From: Aureimonas sp. SA4125
Lineage (GTDB): Bacteria; Pseudomonadota; Alphaproteobacteria; Rhizobiales; Rhizobiaceae
Length of the DNA: 64,000 nt
Assembly (NCBI RefSeq): GCF_019973775.1
Contig: NZ_AP025032.1
Coordinates: forward strand, 3,472,001 to 3,536,000
Direction: 5' to 3'
Shown piece after piece: positions 37,816 to 49,811 of the stretch. Made by a program: the position numbers and the translations under genes. The notes beneath the pieces were generated by a model. It had not been told where the DNA came from. It did not search any database and saw only the letters and a list, made by a program, of their open reading frames with translations. Within the stretch, counting starts at the first letter, position 1. Every line of letters starts with the position of its first letter.

Positions 37816-38349
37816 TTGACGACCTCCCGCCGCATCGTGCTTGCTCTCTGTGGGCTGCTTGGCCTCGGCGGCGTCTGGTTTCTGGCTGTCGGTTCCGAAC
37901 AGGTATGGACCTGGTATGCCGGCTCCGCCGATCAGGACGGCGTGGACAATCTGGGCACCGAGCGGCGGCGCACGCCGACAGACAGCCTTGCCTGCAGCCC
38001 GGCGACATGCTCGGCCCGCGTCGACATCGCCCTTCCCGACTACCGTGAGCCTCCAGCCGTCCTGATGCAGCGCCTCGACAGGATCGTCCTGGCCGATCGT
38101 CGCAACCTTCTTCGCGTCGACGATCGATCCCGGCCGGACTATCGGCGCTATGTCGCCAGAACGCCTGTGCTGCGCTTTCCCGATACGATCGAGTCACTGG
38201 CCGCCCCCAGGGGAAGCGGCAGCGCGCTCGTCATCTACGGGCGTTCGCTGGTGGGTGAAAACGACTGGGGCGTGAACCATGCGCGCTTGGCGCTGTGGGC
38301 AGCCGAACTCGAAGACGCCAAGGTCGGCGAGACGGCTCCGTCCCTCTGA
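37816..38349 (+). CDS. DUF1499 family membrane-anchored protein
   Basis: 177 residues from TTG 37816, with GCGGAGG upstream. One N-terminal membrane helix (IVLALCGLLGLGGVWFLAV), then the DUF1499 domain: LACSPATCSARVD with a Cys pair, YVARTPVLRFPDTI and the C-terminal IYGRSLVGENDWGVNHARL, which is the family signature. Function unknown. The TTG start and weak EcfG-like box upstream suggest low or stress-linked expression (inference). Confidence 0.75.
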   Translation: MTTSRRIVLALCGLLGLGGVWFLAVGSEQVWTWYAGSADQDGVDNLGTERRRTPTDSLACSPATCSARVDIALPDYREPPAVLMQRLDRIVLADRRNLLRVDDRSRPDYRRYVARTPVLRFPDTIESLAAPRGSGSALVIYGRSLVGENDWGVNHARLALWAAELEDAKVGETAPSL

Positions 38350-38501
38350 AAACCGGCGACGGGCCCGGCGCGACGCGCCGAAGACGGCTGCGGAGTGCCG
38401 GCAGACGGCCATGGCTCGATCTCTGCCGAGTGTCACCTCTTGCCGTGCTGCTTTCCGGCCTCTAGGCAAGCCCGACCCCGTTCTCGCCGTCGGATGATCC
38501 C

Positions 38502-39401
38502 ATGACCCGCTCCCGCGCCAATCTCCTGCTGCTTCTGGCTGGCGCGATCTGGGGCATGGGCTTCGTCGCCCAGTCGAGCGCCATGGCGCATGTCGGGCCC
38601 TGGGCGTTCAATGCGGTGAAGTTCGCGCTGGCTGCGCTGGCCGTCCTGCCCTTCGCCTGGAACGAGGCGCGCCAGGCGAAGACGCCCATGGCCCGTGGCG
38701 ACCTTCCAGGCTTCACCTTCATCGGCGTACTGCTGTTTGCCGCCGCGATCCTGCAGCAGATCGGCATCGTCACGACCTCGGTGACGAATACCGGCTTCCT
38801 CACCGGTCTCTACGTCGTCTTCACGCCCTTCTTCGGCGTCCTCCTCATGGGCAGCCGGCCGCACTGGATCGTCTGGCCGGCCGCGCTCCTGGCGTTTTCC
38901 GGCATCGTCCTCGTCGGCGGCGGCTCGCTCGGCAGCCTTCGCTCGGGCGATTTCCTGGTGATCGGCTCGGCCGTCTTCTGGTCGCTGCAGGTCGTCTACG
39001 TCACCCGCTTCGTGCAGGGCAGCGGGCGGCCGCTGATGCTCTCGCTCGTTCAGTTCTGCGTCGCCACGCTGCTGTCGGGCGTGGGCGCGCTCACGCTGGA
39101 GACCACGACGCTGGCGAGCCTTGGCAATGTCTGGGTGGAACTCGTCTATGGCGGCGTCTTCTCGATCGGGCTCGCCTTCTCGCTGCAGACGATCGGCCAG
39201 CGCTATACCACGGCGCCGCAGGCGGCGATCTTCCTGTCGTCGGAAGCACTGTTTGCCGCGCTGTTTGCCGCGATCTTCGTCGGGGAGAGAATCCCGGCCC
39301 TCGGCTTCGTCGGCTGCGCCTGCATCTTCGCGGCGATGCTGGCGGTCGAACTCGTCCCGCTGCTTCGCGGGCGTCGCTCGGCACTGCCTGATGCACCCTG
39401 A
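38502..39401 (+). CDS. EamA/DMT-superfamily transporter
   Basis: 299 residues with ten membrane helices in two EamA repeats, the first starting LLLLLAGAIWGMGFVAQSS and the second around GDFLVIGSAVFWSLQVVYV. YTTAPQAAIFLSSEALFAAL is a typical end-of-repeat motif. Such proteins export metabolites or amino acids; the substrate is unknown. It is followed 78 bp later by a thioesterase gene in the same direction. Confidence 0.9.
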   Translation: MTRSRANLLLLLAGAIWGMGFVAQSSAMAHVGPWAFNAVKFALAALAVLPFAWNEARQAKTPMARGDLPGFTFIGVLLFAAAILQQIGIVTTSVTNTGFLTGLYVVFTPFFGVLLMGSRPHWIVWPAALLAFSGIVLVGGGSLGSLRSGDFLVIGSAVFWSLQVVYVTRFVQGSGRPLMLSLVQFCVATLLSGVGALTLETTTLASLGNVWVELVYGGVFSIGLAFSLQTIGQRYTTAPQAAIFLSSEALFAALFAAIFVGERIPALGFVGCACIFAAMLAVELVPLLRGRRSALPDAP

Positions 39402-39479
39402 CGCCAGCGGGGCACGCGACTTTTCCAGCCGCCATGGATTTGGTAACTCAAGCCTCGTCCAGCCTCGGAGAAAACCGAT

Positions 39480-39863
39480 ATGCCCGATGACGTGCCGACA
39501 GGCGAACTGACCATGCGCGTGCCGGCCATGCCGGCCGACGCCAACGCCGCCGGCGACGTCTTCGGCGGCTGGGTGATCGCGCAGATGGACCTTGCTGCGG
39601 GCCTTCGCGGCGCCGACCGCGCGGCCGGCCGCGTTGCCACCGTCGCGGTCAATGCGCTCGTCTTCAAGAAGCCGGTGAAGATCGGCGACACGTTGTCGGT
39701 CTATTCGACGATCCAGAAGGTCGGCCGCACCTCGATCACCATCCTGATCGAAGCCTGGGCTCAGCGCCACCTGACCCGCGAGGTGGTGAAGGTCACCGAG
39801 GGGATCTTCGTCATGGTCGCCCTCGACAGGTCGGGGCAGCCCGTGGCGATCCCGGCGGAGTAG
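39480..39863 (+). CDS. acyl-CoA thioesterase, YciA-like hotdog fold
   Basis: 127 residues, the normal length of a single hotdog domain. ADANAAGDVFGGWVIAQMDL carries the conserved GDVxGG and catalytic Asp region; VATVAVNALVFKKPVKIGD is the second family motif. It hydrolyses short or medium acyl-CoA thioesters in the cytoplasm. ATG 39480 lies 6 bp after GAGAAAAC. Convergent with the beta-lactamase gene 30 bp downstream. Confidence 0.9.
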   Translation: MPDDVPTGELTMRVPAMPADANAAGDVFGGWVIAQMDLAAGLRGADRAAGRVATVAVNALVFKKPVKIGDTLSVYSTIQKVGRTSITILIEAWAQRHLTREVVKVTEGIFVMVALDRSGQPVAIPAE

Positions 39864-39893
39864 CAGCCCGGGGAGCATGCCCCTTCCGCGCCG

Positions 39894-40781
39894 TCACAGC
39901 GCGGCGGCGATCGCCCTTCCGATTGCGGCGATGGTGGCGTTGCGCTCGTCAAGATCGGCTTCGGTTTGCGTGATGTAGACCGCGATGAAGAGGGGCTGCC
40001 GGCCGATCGGCCAGATGACGGCAATATCGTTCGCCGTGCCGTAGTCGCCCGTTCCGGTCTTGTCGCCGATGCGCCATTCCTTGGGCATTCCTGCGCGAAG
40101 CCTGGAATCGCCGGTCTTGCTGGCCACCATCCAGGCGGCCAGTTGCTGCCGCGACGCTGCGGAAAGGGTCCCGCCGGCAAGAAGCGCATGCAGGCTTGTC
40201 ACCATGCCGGCCGGCGTCGTCGTGTCGCGGGGGTCGCCCGGCGTTGCTTCGTTCAGTTCGGTTTCGATGCGATCGAGCCGCGTGCCGGCGTCGCCAAGGC
40301 TGCGCGCGAAATCCGTGACGCCGGCCGGCCCGCCGATGCTGCCGAGGATCAGATTGCCAGCCGTGTTGTCGCTGAGTGTCAGGGCGGCGGCACAGATGTC
40401 GGAGAGGGTCATTCCCTCGCCGCCGACATGGTTCTTCGTCACGGGCGAATAAGAGACGAGATCGTCGGACTGGAAGCGGATCCGCCGGCTGAGATCCTCC
40501 ATGCCCGCATCGACACGGGCAAGCAGCGCGCCACAGGCGACGACCTTGAACGTGCTGCACATCGGAAAGCGCTCATCGGCCCGGTGCTGCCACCGCCTCC
40601 CGGTCTGGCTGTCGAGAGCACAGACTCCCAGCCGGGCCTGAAGAGACCGCTCTGCCTCGGCGAGCATGGCGGCGATGTCGCCGTCGCCGCCCGTGGCGGC
40701 CAAAGCACGCGGGGGTCCGCAAAGCGCCGTCCCGGCCAGCGAGGTCGCCATCAGCGTGGAGAATTCGCGTCGTGTCAGCAT
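39894..40781 (-). CDS. bla: class A beta-lactamase, Tat-exported
   Basis: 295 residues. A twin-arginine signal (TRREFSTLMATSLAGTALC) precedes the mature enzyme. All class A motifs are present: Ser76 (ABL 70) in STFK, SDN in LTLSDNTAGN, ExxLN as ETELN, and KTG in GDKTGTGDYGTAND. It should hydrolyse beta-lactams in the periplasm; a Cys precedes the active-site Ser, but the partner at ABL 238 needed for the KPC-type disulfide is absent, so carbapenemase activity is not implied. AGGAAGG lies upstream of ATG 40781. It is divergent from an AmpR-type regulator, the inducible arrangement. Confidence 0.93.
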   Translation of the reverse strand: MLTRREFSTLMATSLAGTALCGPPRALAATGGDGDIAAMLAEAERSLQARLGVCALDSQTGRRWQHRADERFPMCSTFKVVACGALLARVDAGMEDLSRRIRFQSDDLVSYSPVTKNHVGGEGMTLSDICAAALTLSDNTAGNLILGSIGGPAGVTDFARSLGDAGTRLDRIETELNEATPGDPRDTTTPAGMVTSLHALLAGGTLSAASRQQLAAWMVASKTGDSRLRAGMPKEWRIGDKTGTGDYGTANDIAVIWPIGRQPLFIAVYITQTEADLDERNATIAAIGRAIAAAL

Positions 40782-40902
40782 TGTCCGGCCTTCCTGCACA
40801 GGCCCGACTGGCGGATTTCCGCAGGGGCCAAATATTTCTATTGGATCGAGGCGTGCGCTCCCGTCCAGGGCCCGCCACATGACACAGGCGAGACGATTTT
40901 CT

Positions 40903-40922
40903 GAAGCATTTTCAATTGCTTC
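40903..40922. promoter_or_regulatory. putative AmpR operator
   Basis: GAAGCA, eight bases, TGCTTC: a perfect inverted repeat in the 228-bp gap between bla and ampR, 88 bp before the ampR start and 121 bp before the bla start. LysR regulators bind such spaced dyads, and AmpR sites lie in the same place in other bla-ampR pairs. Confidence 0.6.
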
Positions 40923-41009
40923 TTCTCGCTGCCATGAGAACTTAGAGGGATTGGACGAGGCCCACAAACGACGTTATCTCGCGGGAGATACAAATTGAGC
41001 TGGGGCATC

Positions 41010-41921
41010 ATGGTCCGACCTTACCTTCCGCTAAATGCGCTGAGAGCGTTCGAGGCCTCCGCCCGTCATCTCAGCTTCACCCGCGCCGCGATCGAGCTTC
41101 GTGTCACGCAGGCCGCCGTCAGCCATCAGGTGAAGGCGCTCGAGCAAAGGCTCGGCACCGTCCTGTTCAAGCGCCTGCCGCGCGGGCTGATGATCACCGC
41201 GGAGGGCGAGGCCGTCCTGCCGGAGATCCGCGATGCCTTCGACCGGATGGCCGGCGCCCTCGGTCGCTTCGATGGCGGTCATCGAAGCGAGGTCTTGATG
41301 CTGGGCGCCGTCGGCACCATTGCCGTCGGCTGGTTGCTGCCCCGCCTTGGCGGCTTTCGCGCGCAGCATCCGCATGTCGATTTGCGGCTTTCCACCAACA
41401 ACAATCGCGTCGACCTGGCCGCGGAAGGTCTCGACTATGCCATCCGCTTCGGCAACGGCGCCTGGCAGGGCACGGACGCGACGCCCCTGTTCGAGGCGCC
41501 GCTGTCGGTCCTCTGCCAGCCATCCATCGGGGCAACCCTGCACCGGCCGGAGGACGTGCTGCGCCAGACGCTGCTGCGATCCTATCGCGCCGAGGAGTGG
41601 GCGAACTGGCTTGCCGCCGCCGGCGTCGCCGGGCCTGTGCCCGTCGTCGGCACGCTCACATTCGACTCCTCGCTGGCGATGATGGAGGCGGCCCTTCAGG
41701 GTGCCGGCCTCGCTCTTTGCCCCCCGAAAATGTTCGCAAGGCAGATCGCGCTGGGCCTGCTGGCCCAGCCTTTCGACATCACGACATCCATGGGCAGCTA
41801 CTGGCTGACCCGCCTCCAGTCGCGCGAAGAGACACCAGCGATGTCAGCCTTCCGGAACTGGCTCATGGCGGAGGTCACATCGGAGTTCTCGCAGGCGGGC
41901 GCTGAAACCTCGGCCAATTGA
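41010..41921 (+). CDS. ampR: LysR-type beta-lactamase regulator AmpR
   Basis: 303 residues. It opens LPLNALRAFEASARHLSFTR followed by AAIELRVTQAAVSHQVKAL, closely matching AmpR HTH regions. The effector domain should bind muropeptides. ATG 41010 matches the family start; a TTG at 40995 with GGGAG upstream would add five residues and is possible. AmpR represses or activates the divergent bla according to cell-wall fragment levels. No ampG or ampD is in the window. Confidence 0.87.
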   Translation: MVRPYLPLNALRAFEASARHLSFTRAAIELRVTQAAVSHQVKALEQRLGTVLFKRLPRGLMITAEGEAVLPEIRDAFDRMAGALGRFDGGHRSEVLMLGAVGTIAVGWLLPRLGGFRAQHPHVDLRLSTNNNRVDLAAEGLDYAIRFGNGAWQGTDATPLFEAPLSVLCQPSIGATLHRPEDVLRQTLLRSYRAEEWANWLAAAGVAGPVPVVGTLTFDSSLAMMEAALQGAGLALCPPKMFARQIALGLLAQPFDITTSMGSYWLTRLQSREETPAMSAFRNWLMAEVTSEFSQAGAETSAN

Positions 41922-42014
41922 GGCACCCAACGCGCAAGCCCGCAAGGCGAGGGTTTCCCGCGGCGCCGCGGTCCTGGCGGGCATGCTCGGGCAACCGGCG
42001 GCAGCCGGACCCGG

Positions 42015-43478
42015 CTACTTGCAGACCGAGCGACGCCTTTTGCGCGTGTCGAGATGCAGATGGTCGGCGTGGTCCTCGTTGTAGCCCGGGCCGAGCACGG
42101 TACCGAAATAGCGGCAGGCGCTTTCGCGAACCTTCTTCTGGAAGGCCTTCTCGCTGAACTCGAAGAAGCCTTTCTTCTCGATCTCCACCGTCTTGCCGCC
42201 GGCGAAAGCGAAGCCATGCACGTCGAGGGCGCTGCCGGTGGCATGCTCGCTGATCGAACCGGAGCCGGCGATGCGCGAACAGCGGTAGGACGACGCGTTG
42301 ATCAGCGCCGTCGGCTTGCGGAGCAGCTTCCAGCGCGCCGCCGGCGTCACCTCTTCCTTCATCCACTGCGCCACGCGCAGCGCCGTCATGCAGTTCAGCG
42401 TCGCGGCAGGGCGCATGGCGACACCCGGCGAGATGCCCGAGACCTTGACGGGATAGTCGATGCCGCAGCGGCGGCTGGAGCGCACCGACGTCGCGTCGAC
42501 GAAGCGGACGCCGAGCTTCTGCAGGGCGCGCCGGCACATCGTCTCGGACTGCGGCATCGCCTGGTAGCCGCTCGGCGTGTCGTCCTCCAACGCTCCGCGG
42601 CCGATCGGCGTGTCGCCGTCCTCGGCCGAGCGACGGCGGGACAGTCCCGCCGGCTCAAGCGCGGCATAGGTCGTGCGCGGCCGCGTCTCCCTGCGCGGCG
42701 GCGGAACTGCGCCCGGCGTCACGACCTTCAACCCGTCCCACGGATCCGGACCGACCTCCCCCGCCGCGCCAAAGCGTGCGGCGTCGGGCGTCGATGGCTC
42801 GGCCTCGATATCGACCGGATCGGCCAGCGGTGGCAGTTCAGCACCGTCGGGCGGCGTATCGACCCACATCGCCTCTTCCGGATCGGCTGCGGGCGGCAGG
42901 TCCGCTCCATGGGGTTGCCCATCGACGGGCACGATCGGTTCCGGATCGGAGGCGTCGACGGGCCTGTAGAGCTGGCGGGCAGGACGCTCCGAGCCATCCT
43001 CCATGGGCGCCGGTGCGGCGCTCTCGATCGGGTTCGACGCGATGGCCTCCTCGTGTCCGGCATGCGGCTCCGGGGCTTCGGTCGCGCTCGGCATCGGCGC
43101 ATCGTCGTCGTTCGACATCCCCGTACCACCTGCATCCGGAAGTGTCGGCTCGATCGCTTCGGGATACGGTCGCGTCGGCGGGCTCGACGCCGGCTGGTAC
43201 GGGTCCTCGACCGGGGCATAGCCGGTCGGTGCCGGCCTTTGGTGATCGACGACGGAGGGGCTCGGCACGTAGACCGGCACCTCGCCGGGGCGCGGCTCGA
43301 CAGGAACGGGACCGCCCCACATCAGCCGCGGCGCGACGCCGCCCGTCGTGAACGGGATGTCGGCAGGGGGCAACGGCTCGTTGCGCCAGTCATTCGCCCA
43401 GGCCGCCGACATGGCGCCGGCCACCACACACACGGCTGCGGGCGCAATGAGGCGCCATCCGACACTAAGCATACCCAT
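42015..43478 (-). CDS. extensin-like C-terminal domain protein, secreted
   Basis: 487 residues. Sec signal GWRLIAPAAVCVVAGAMSAA, a long Pro/Asp/Glu-rich linker (about residues 30-300), then the extensin-like C domain (CRRALQKLGVRF, CGIDYPVKVSGI, SSYRCSRIAGSGSISEHATG, SALDVHGFAFAGG, CRYFGTVLGPGYNEDHADH), which contains four or five conserved Cys and the His residues of a D-Ala-D-Ala carboxypeptidase-like fold. It may act on peptidoglycan. AGAGG precedes ATG 43478. A longer frame upstream is not supported. Confidence 0.85.
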   Translation of the reverse strand: MGMLSVGWRLIAPAAVCVVAGAMSAAWANDWRNEPLPPADIPFTTGGVAPRLMWGGPVPVEPRPGEVPVYVPSPSVVDHQRPAPTGYAPVEDPYQPASSPPTRPYPEAIEPTLPDAGGTGMSNDDDAPMPSATEAPEPHAGHEEAIASNPIESAAPAPMEDGSERPARQLYRPVDASDPEPIVPVDGQPHGADLPPAADPEEAMWVDTPPDGAELPPLADPVDIEAEPSTPDAARFGAAGEVGPDPWDGLKVVTPGAVPPPRRETRPRTTYAALEPAGLSRRRSAEDGDTPIGRGALEDDTPSGYQAMPQSETMCRRALQKLGVRFVDATSVRSSRRCGIDYPVKVSGISPGVAMRPAATLNCMTALRVAQWMKEEVTPAARWKLLRKPTALINASSYRCSRIAGSGSISEHATGSALDVHGFAFAGGKTVEIEKKGFFEFSEKAFQKKVRESACRYFGTVLGPGYNEDHADHLHLDTRKRRRSVCK

Positions 43479-44146
43479 GGTCGGCCTCTGATGGTCCGCG
43501 ACACGCAGGCGGACGAAGCCCAGAATAGGCATGCGGTGGTAAGCGATTGCTGAAGATCGGCACCCGTCAGGGTAAAGGTATCGTCTTGCGCCCTGCTGTC
43601 CCGCGACTGCGCGGAACGCCCGCCTCCGCGGTGCGACGAGCTCGGCAAGGGGGAAGAAACCGCCGGCCAGACACGCGTTCCGGCCCACCCTGCCGTCACC
43701 AGTCGTGTCGGACAGTGGTCCCGTCAGGCACACGTCCAGCCATGCGCCGCTCCGTCCAAGGCCTCGTCCAAGGCCCCCGGCCAGAAACATGGCGCGGAAA
43801 TCAAGGGCGGCAGTCAGCCGCTCGTGCCCGCGCCCCTCGAAGCGCCAAGCCGAGCGTCGCCATCACCCCTTGCCGAAGACCATTATCTCCTGCCGAAGCC
43901 ATTATCCCCTGCCGAAGCCATTATCCCCTGCCGAAGCCATTACCTCCTGCCGAAGACAGGGAGCCGGCGAAGAACTCGTCCCAGTTGCTTTCTTGCCCCG
44001 GACAGCAGTTTCCCTCGACGTCCAGGCGTCGGCGCTGCCGGTGGAAAGCGCCGTCGCAAGGGCACCGGGCGGGGTGGCGATGCGAACGGCCCCAGTCTGC
44101 CGACAGCCGCCCGCACGGGCGGCCGTTGCTTGTTCGGGCTCGCGCC
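43479..44146. other. 668-bp gap between convergent or parallel minus-strand genes
   Basis: No supported gene. It contains the extensin-gene promoter region near 43480-43560 and the minisatellite at 43871-43956. Open frames on both strands here have Arg/Pro-rich shadow composition and no ribosome binding site. Confidence 0.5.
43871..43956. repeat. minisatellite, 19-20 bp unit, about 4.4 copies
   Basis: Units begin TGCCGAAG: the first is 20 bp (TGCCGAAGACCATTATCTCC), the next two are identical 19-mers (TGCCGAAGCCATTATCCCC), the fourth is TGCCGAAGCCATTACCTCC, and the fifth is cut after TGCCGAAGA. The near identity suggests recent slippage expansion. It is not in a recognised gene. Confidence 0.9.
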
Positions 44147-44680
44147 TTAGGCTGCGGCAGAGGCCCGCGGCTTGGCCGCGACAGCCAGTCCGATGGCCTG
44201 CGACAGATAGCCGAGCAACGAGCCGACGATCATCGACACCGCAACATTGAGAAACGGATTGTCGACGAGGGTCACGGCGTAGAGCGTTCCGAGCTTTCCG
44301 GCGAGCAGCGCATAGGCGGCGACACAGGCAAAGCCGTAAACGGTCGAGGGAATGGACGCGAACAGCGGCAGATTGGCCGCCAGGACCATGATCGCCGCGC
44401 CGATGCCGACGCAAAGTCCCGCCGCCACGGGAACACCGAGACCGTTCGCCAGCGAGGTGGTGCCGACCAGCGCCAGCCAGCCGACGAAAGCGCCGAGAAG
44501 GTGTGCCGGGATATTGGTCTTCAAGGCGGCGCTCGTCCCGCCGGAGTGATAGAAGGCCGCCCATGCGACGAAGGCGGCCCAGATCTGCAATGCGAGCCCC
44601 GCGGCAGGGCCCACGAAGGCCCATGTGGCCAAGCCTCCGAGGATTCCGATGCTGAGGGCGAGTGCTGTCAGAATTGGCAT
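44147..44680 (-). CDS. DUF1097 family membrane protein
   Basis: 177 residues with about five hydrophobic segments (LALSIGILGGLATWAFVGPA at the start, GAAIMVLAANLPLFASIP, VSMIVGSLLGYLSQAIGLAV). It fits DUF1097/YcdZ-type inner-membrane proteins of unknown function, sometimes linked to urea or amide transport. GGGAGGAAAATGAC is an excellent site before ATG 44680. It stands alone. Confidence 0.75.
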   Translation of the reverse strand: MPILTALALSIGILGGLATWAFVGPAAGLALQIWAAFVAWAAFYHSGGTSAALKTNIPAHLLGAFVGWLALVGTTSLANGLGVPVAAGLCVGIGAAIMVLAANLPLFASIPSTVYGFACVAAYALLAGKLGTLYAVTLVDNPFLNVAVSMIVGSLLGYLSQAIGLAVAAKPRASAAA

Positions 44681-45329
44681 GTCATTTTCCTCCCTAACGC
44701 CTCCGTTGGCGGAAAAATGGTGCCCTGCCCGCCGCGACACGCCGCGGGCAATTCTTCCAGTCGAGGCTGCACTAACTCTACACTGATTTCGGCAGGAACA
44801 ACAGATAAACCGCGATAGAAATGCTTTACCAAAGGTGTAATATGCGCTTGACACATTCACCTATTCTTTTGCATTGCACAAAATCGGCGAAAAACTCCGC
44901 AGCGTAAGAAGGAGATATACGGGGATCTGCATGAACAGTGGCAGCCCCTTGTCGCCGGCGGTTGGAGGCAGGCGCTCCCCGGACGCCGTCATCGGAAGAC
45001 GCGGCTGGCCGGTTTCACCGCGCCTTCTCGCCCAATTTGGAACCCCCCAGGACATCACGGCCATCGAGCAGCTCTATGGCGCTCATCCCAGGCGGACGGG
45101 TCCTCAGGCCATCCTGCAGACGAAACACTCCGTACGACTGCGCGAGCCGGCCGGCCCAGAGGGCCAAGGCTCGCATCGTCGATGTACCACCCCGCTCGGC
45201 GAGAGTGGCATTCTTGCAGTTTTCGATCGTCGTCATTGTCTTGCTCCGGCCTCGTGAGGCAGAAGGATCCAAGCCCGTTTCGGCCCGCCGTTCCAATCGA
45301 ACCTTGATCACCATGCATAAGGCAGCTCA
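44681..45329. other. 650-bp gap between DUF1097 and LysR genes
   Basis: AT-rich from 44770 to 44920, with TTGACA at 44853 and several TATA-like stretches, likely holding the DUF1097 promoter. A 15-base run AAGAAGGAGATATAC lies at 44906-44920 before ATG 44931 (109-codon frame of no recognised family). A 73-codon frame on the minus strand at 45015-45236 is listed separately. Confidence 0.45.
45015..45236 (-). CDS. possible small protein, divergent from LysR
   Basis: 73 codons from ATG 45236, with GGAG seven bases upstream. The peptide (MTTIENCKNATLAERGG..., then ALWAGRLAQSYGVFRLQDGL and SAIELLDGRDVLGG) recalls the two-helix pattern of DUF1127-type small proteins that often sit next to LysR genes, but the core signature is not exact and a frameshift may have changed the middle. 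Function unknown. Kept at low confidence. Confidence 0.3.
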   Translation of the reverse strand: MTTIENCKNATLAERGGTSTMRALALWAGRLAQSYGVFRLQDGLRTRPPGMSAIELLDGRDVLGGSKLGEKAR

Positions 45330-46226
45330 ATGTCTCGAAATCTCCCTCCGCTGGCGGCCGTCAGGGTTTTCGAAGCCGCGGCGCGGCACGGCAATTTCAC
45401 CCGCGCTGCCAGCGAGCTCGGGATGACGCAGGCCTCGGTCAGCTATCAGATCAAGATCCTGGAGGAACGCGTCGGGGCGCCCCTGTTCGTCCGCCGGCCG
45501 CGCGATGTGGTGCTGACAGGAGCCGGGCATCTCCTGGCACAGGCCGCCGGCGAGGCCCTCGACCAACTGGCGGCGGCCTTTGCCGACGCGAAGGGGCAGA
45601 CCTCGGGCGTGCTGTCGCTCAGCGTCTTCCAGACTTTTGCCTCGGCCTGGCTGGTCGAACGGATCGGCGGCTTCCAAGTCGAGCATCCCGGCCTCGCCGT
45701 CCGACTCGACACCAGCGTTGCCGTCGTCGACCTCGCACGCGAGGACGTCGACATCGCCGTCCGGGCCGGCAAGGGAGACTGGCCGGGACTTACCTGCCAT
45801 CTGCTCGTCCCCGGCCAGTTCACGCCGATGATGAGCCCCGCCCTCGCCGCCCGGCTCGACCGGGACGCCGGACCCGGCGACCTCTTGCGCCTGCCACTGA
45901 TCAGCCCGGCCTATCGCTGGTGGGACAGCTGGTTTGCGGCCGCGGGCGTCAGCCGCCCGCACGCGGACAGCGGCATCGCCAGCGATCTCGGCGCCCAGGA
46001 TCTGGAGGCACGCGTCGCCCTCGCCGGCCAGGGGGTCGCCATGCTGAACCCGATCTTCTTCGCCGCGGAACTCGCTTCCGGGGATCTGGTGCAGCCCTTT
46101 GATCTCGTCTGCAAAGACAGCCACGACTATTGGCTCTGCTACCGCACGGCCCGCCGGACCGTTCCGAAGATCCAGGCATTTCGCAACTGGATCCTGCGCG
46201 AGATCGCCGCGGCCCCGGAAAGCTGA
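45330..46226 (+). CDS. LysR-type regulator, GcvA-like
   Basis: 298 residues. [23 protein letters not shown] then [18 protein letters not shown], which is the GcvA/AmpR branch. The effector domain is complete ([20 protein letters not shown] is typical). The target is unknown; the only divergent candidate is the small frame at 45015-45236. The ATG has GGCAG upstream; no clear SD, so the start could also be slightly different. Confidence 0.87.
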   Translation: MSRNLPPLAAVRVFEAAARHGNFTRAASELGMTQASVSYQIKILEERVGAPLFVRRPRDVVLTGAGHLLAQAAGEALDQLAAAFADAKGQTSGVLSLSVFQTFASAWLVERIGGFQVEHPGLAVRLDTSVAVVDLAREDVDIAVRAGKGDWPGLTCHLLVPGQFTPMMSPALAARLDRDAGPGDLLRLPLISPAYRWWDSWFAAAGVSRPHADSGIASDLGAQDLEARVALAGQGVAMLNPIFFAAELASGDLVQPFDLVCKDSHDYWLCYRTARRTVPKIQAFRNWILREIAAAPES

Positions 46227-46311
46227 ACGCGGCTCCGCCGGTCCGTTGCCGGCGTGCGGAACATTCCGGCAACCCCTTCTCGAATCCCCCGGCTTTCCCC
46301 ATATTGGGGCC

Positions 46312-49326
<3,015 letters not shown>

Positions 49327-49811
49327 GGCCCCGCCGTCATTGATCCATAGAAATTGGGGGAGCGGCAAACGGGATTGGGCGGCACTTCCGGAGAACTATT
49401 GGGTGCCGAAGGATGTCCTCATATCGGCTGCAAGGTCACCGTTGGAATGCGACCTTGCCGTTTGGGCAGCGCCTTGGACTGCAGCGACGAACGCTGCCGC
49501 TATCTTTGCAGCCTCCGCCGACTGGCCTACTCCGCGCCCATCGGATTGCTCGTCGCCTCGGCTTTCTCACGCCAGGAATCGTTTGGCTGGATCGGCTTGT
49601 TGATCTCGGTCAGACAGCTCGAGAGCAGCAGCGAGGACAGAATGACGAGGAGGAGTTTCATGATGGGTCCTTCGGCAATAGCGTGATCGGCATCTCGGTG
49701 CAGGAGCACGGGCGCCGCGGCGAATGTAAGATGCGTCTTACACCGAAGCGATCCGGCCTGCGAGAATGCCAGGATCCCTTGACTCCAATCTCCTCACAAA
49801 TGCGCCGTCGG
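49327..49811. other. 485-bp gap after uvrB
   Basis: Somewhat lower GC than its neighbours. It contains a small minus-strand lipoprotein gene (49527-49661, listed). Downstream of that gene, minus-strand frame 49370-49500 reads a smooth Ala-rich helix-like peptide with no start codon, possibly a decayed gene end. Confidence 0.4.
49527..49661 (-). CDS. small lipoprotein, 44 residues
   Basis: Start ATG 49661 has GAAGGA upstream. MKLLLVILSSLLLSSC is a textbook lipoprotein signal with lipobox Cys16; the mature 29 residues (CLTEINKPIQPNDSWREKAE onward) are polar. It resembles tiny envelope or lysis-type lipoproteins, but I recognise no family. It stands alone in a low-GC gap. Confidence 0.55.
   Translation of the reverse strand: MKLLLVILSSLLLSSCLTEINKPIQPNDSWREKAEATSNPMGAE

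Noticed and set aside
40550..40565. Cys before the active-site Ser, suggesting a KPC/SME-like carbapenemase
   Set aside because: The partner Cys at ABL 238 is absent (the KTG segment reads KTGTGDYG), so the diagnostic disulfide cannot form.
43860..43960. CRISPR array
   Set aside because: Units are directly adjacent without spacers and only 19-20 bp long; no cas genes are nearby.
44900..44935. Engineered expression cassette or vector contamination
   Set aside because: Only 15 bases match the T7-type leader; flanking DNA is ordinary genomic sequence with no promoter, tag or terminator from a vector.
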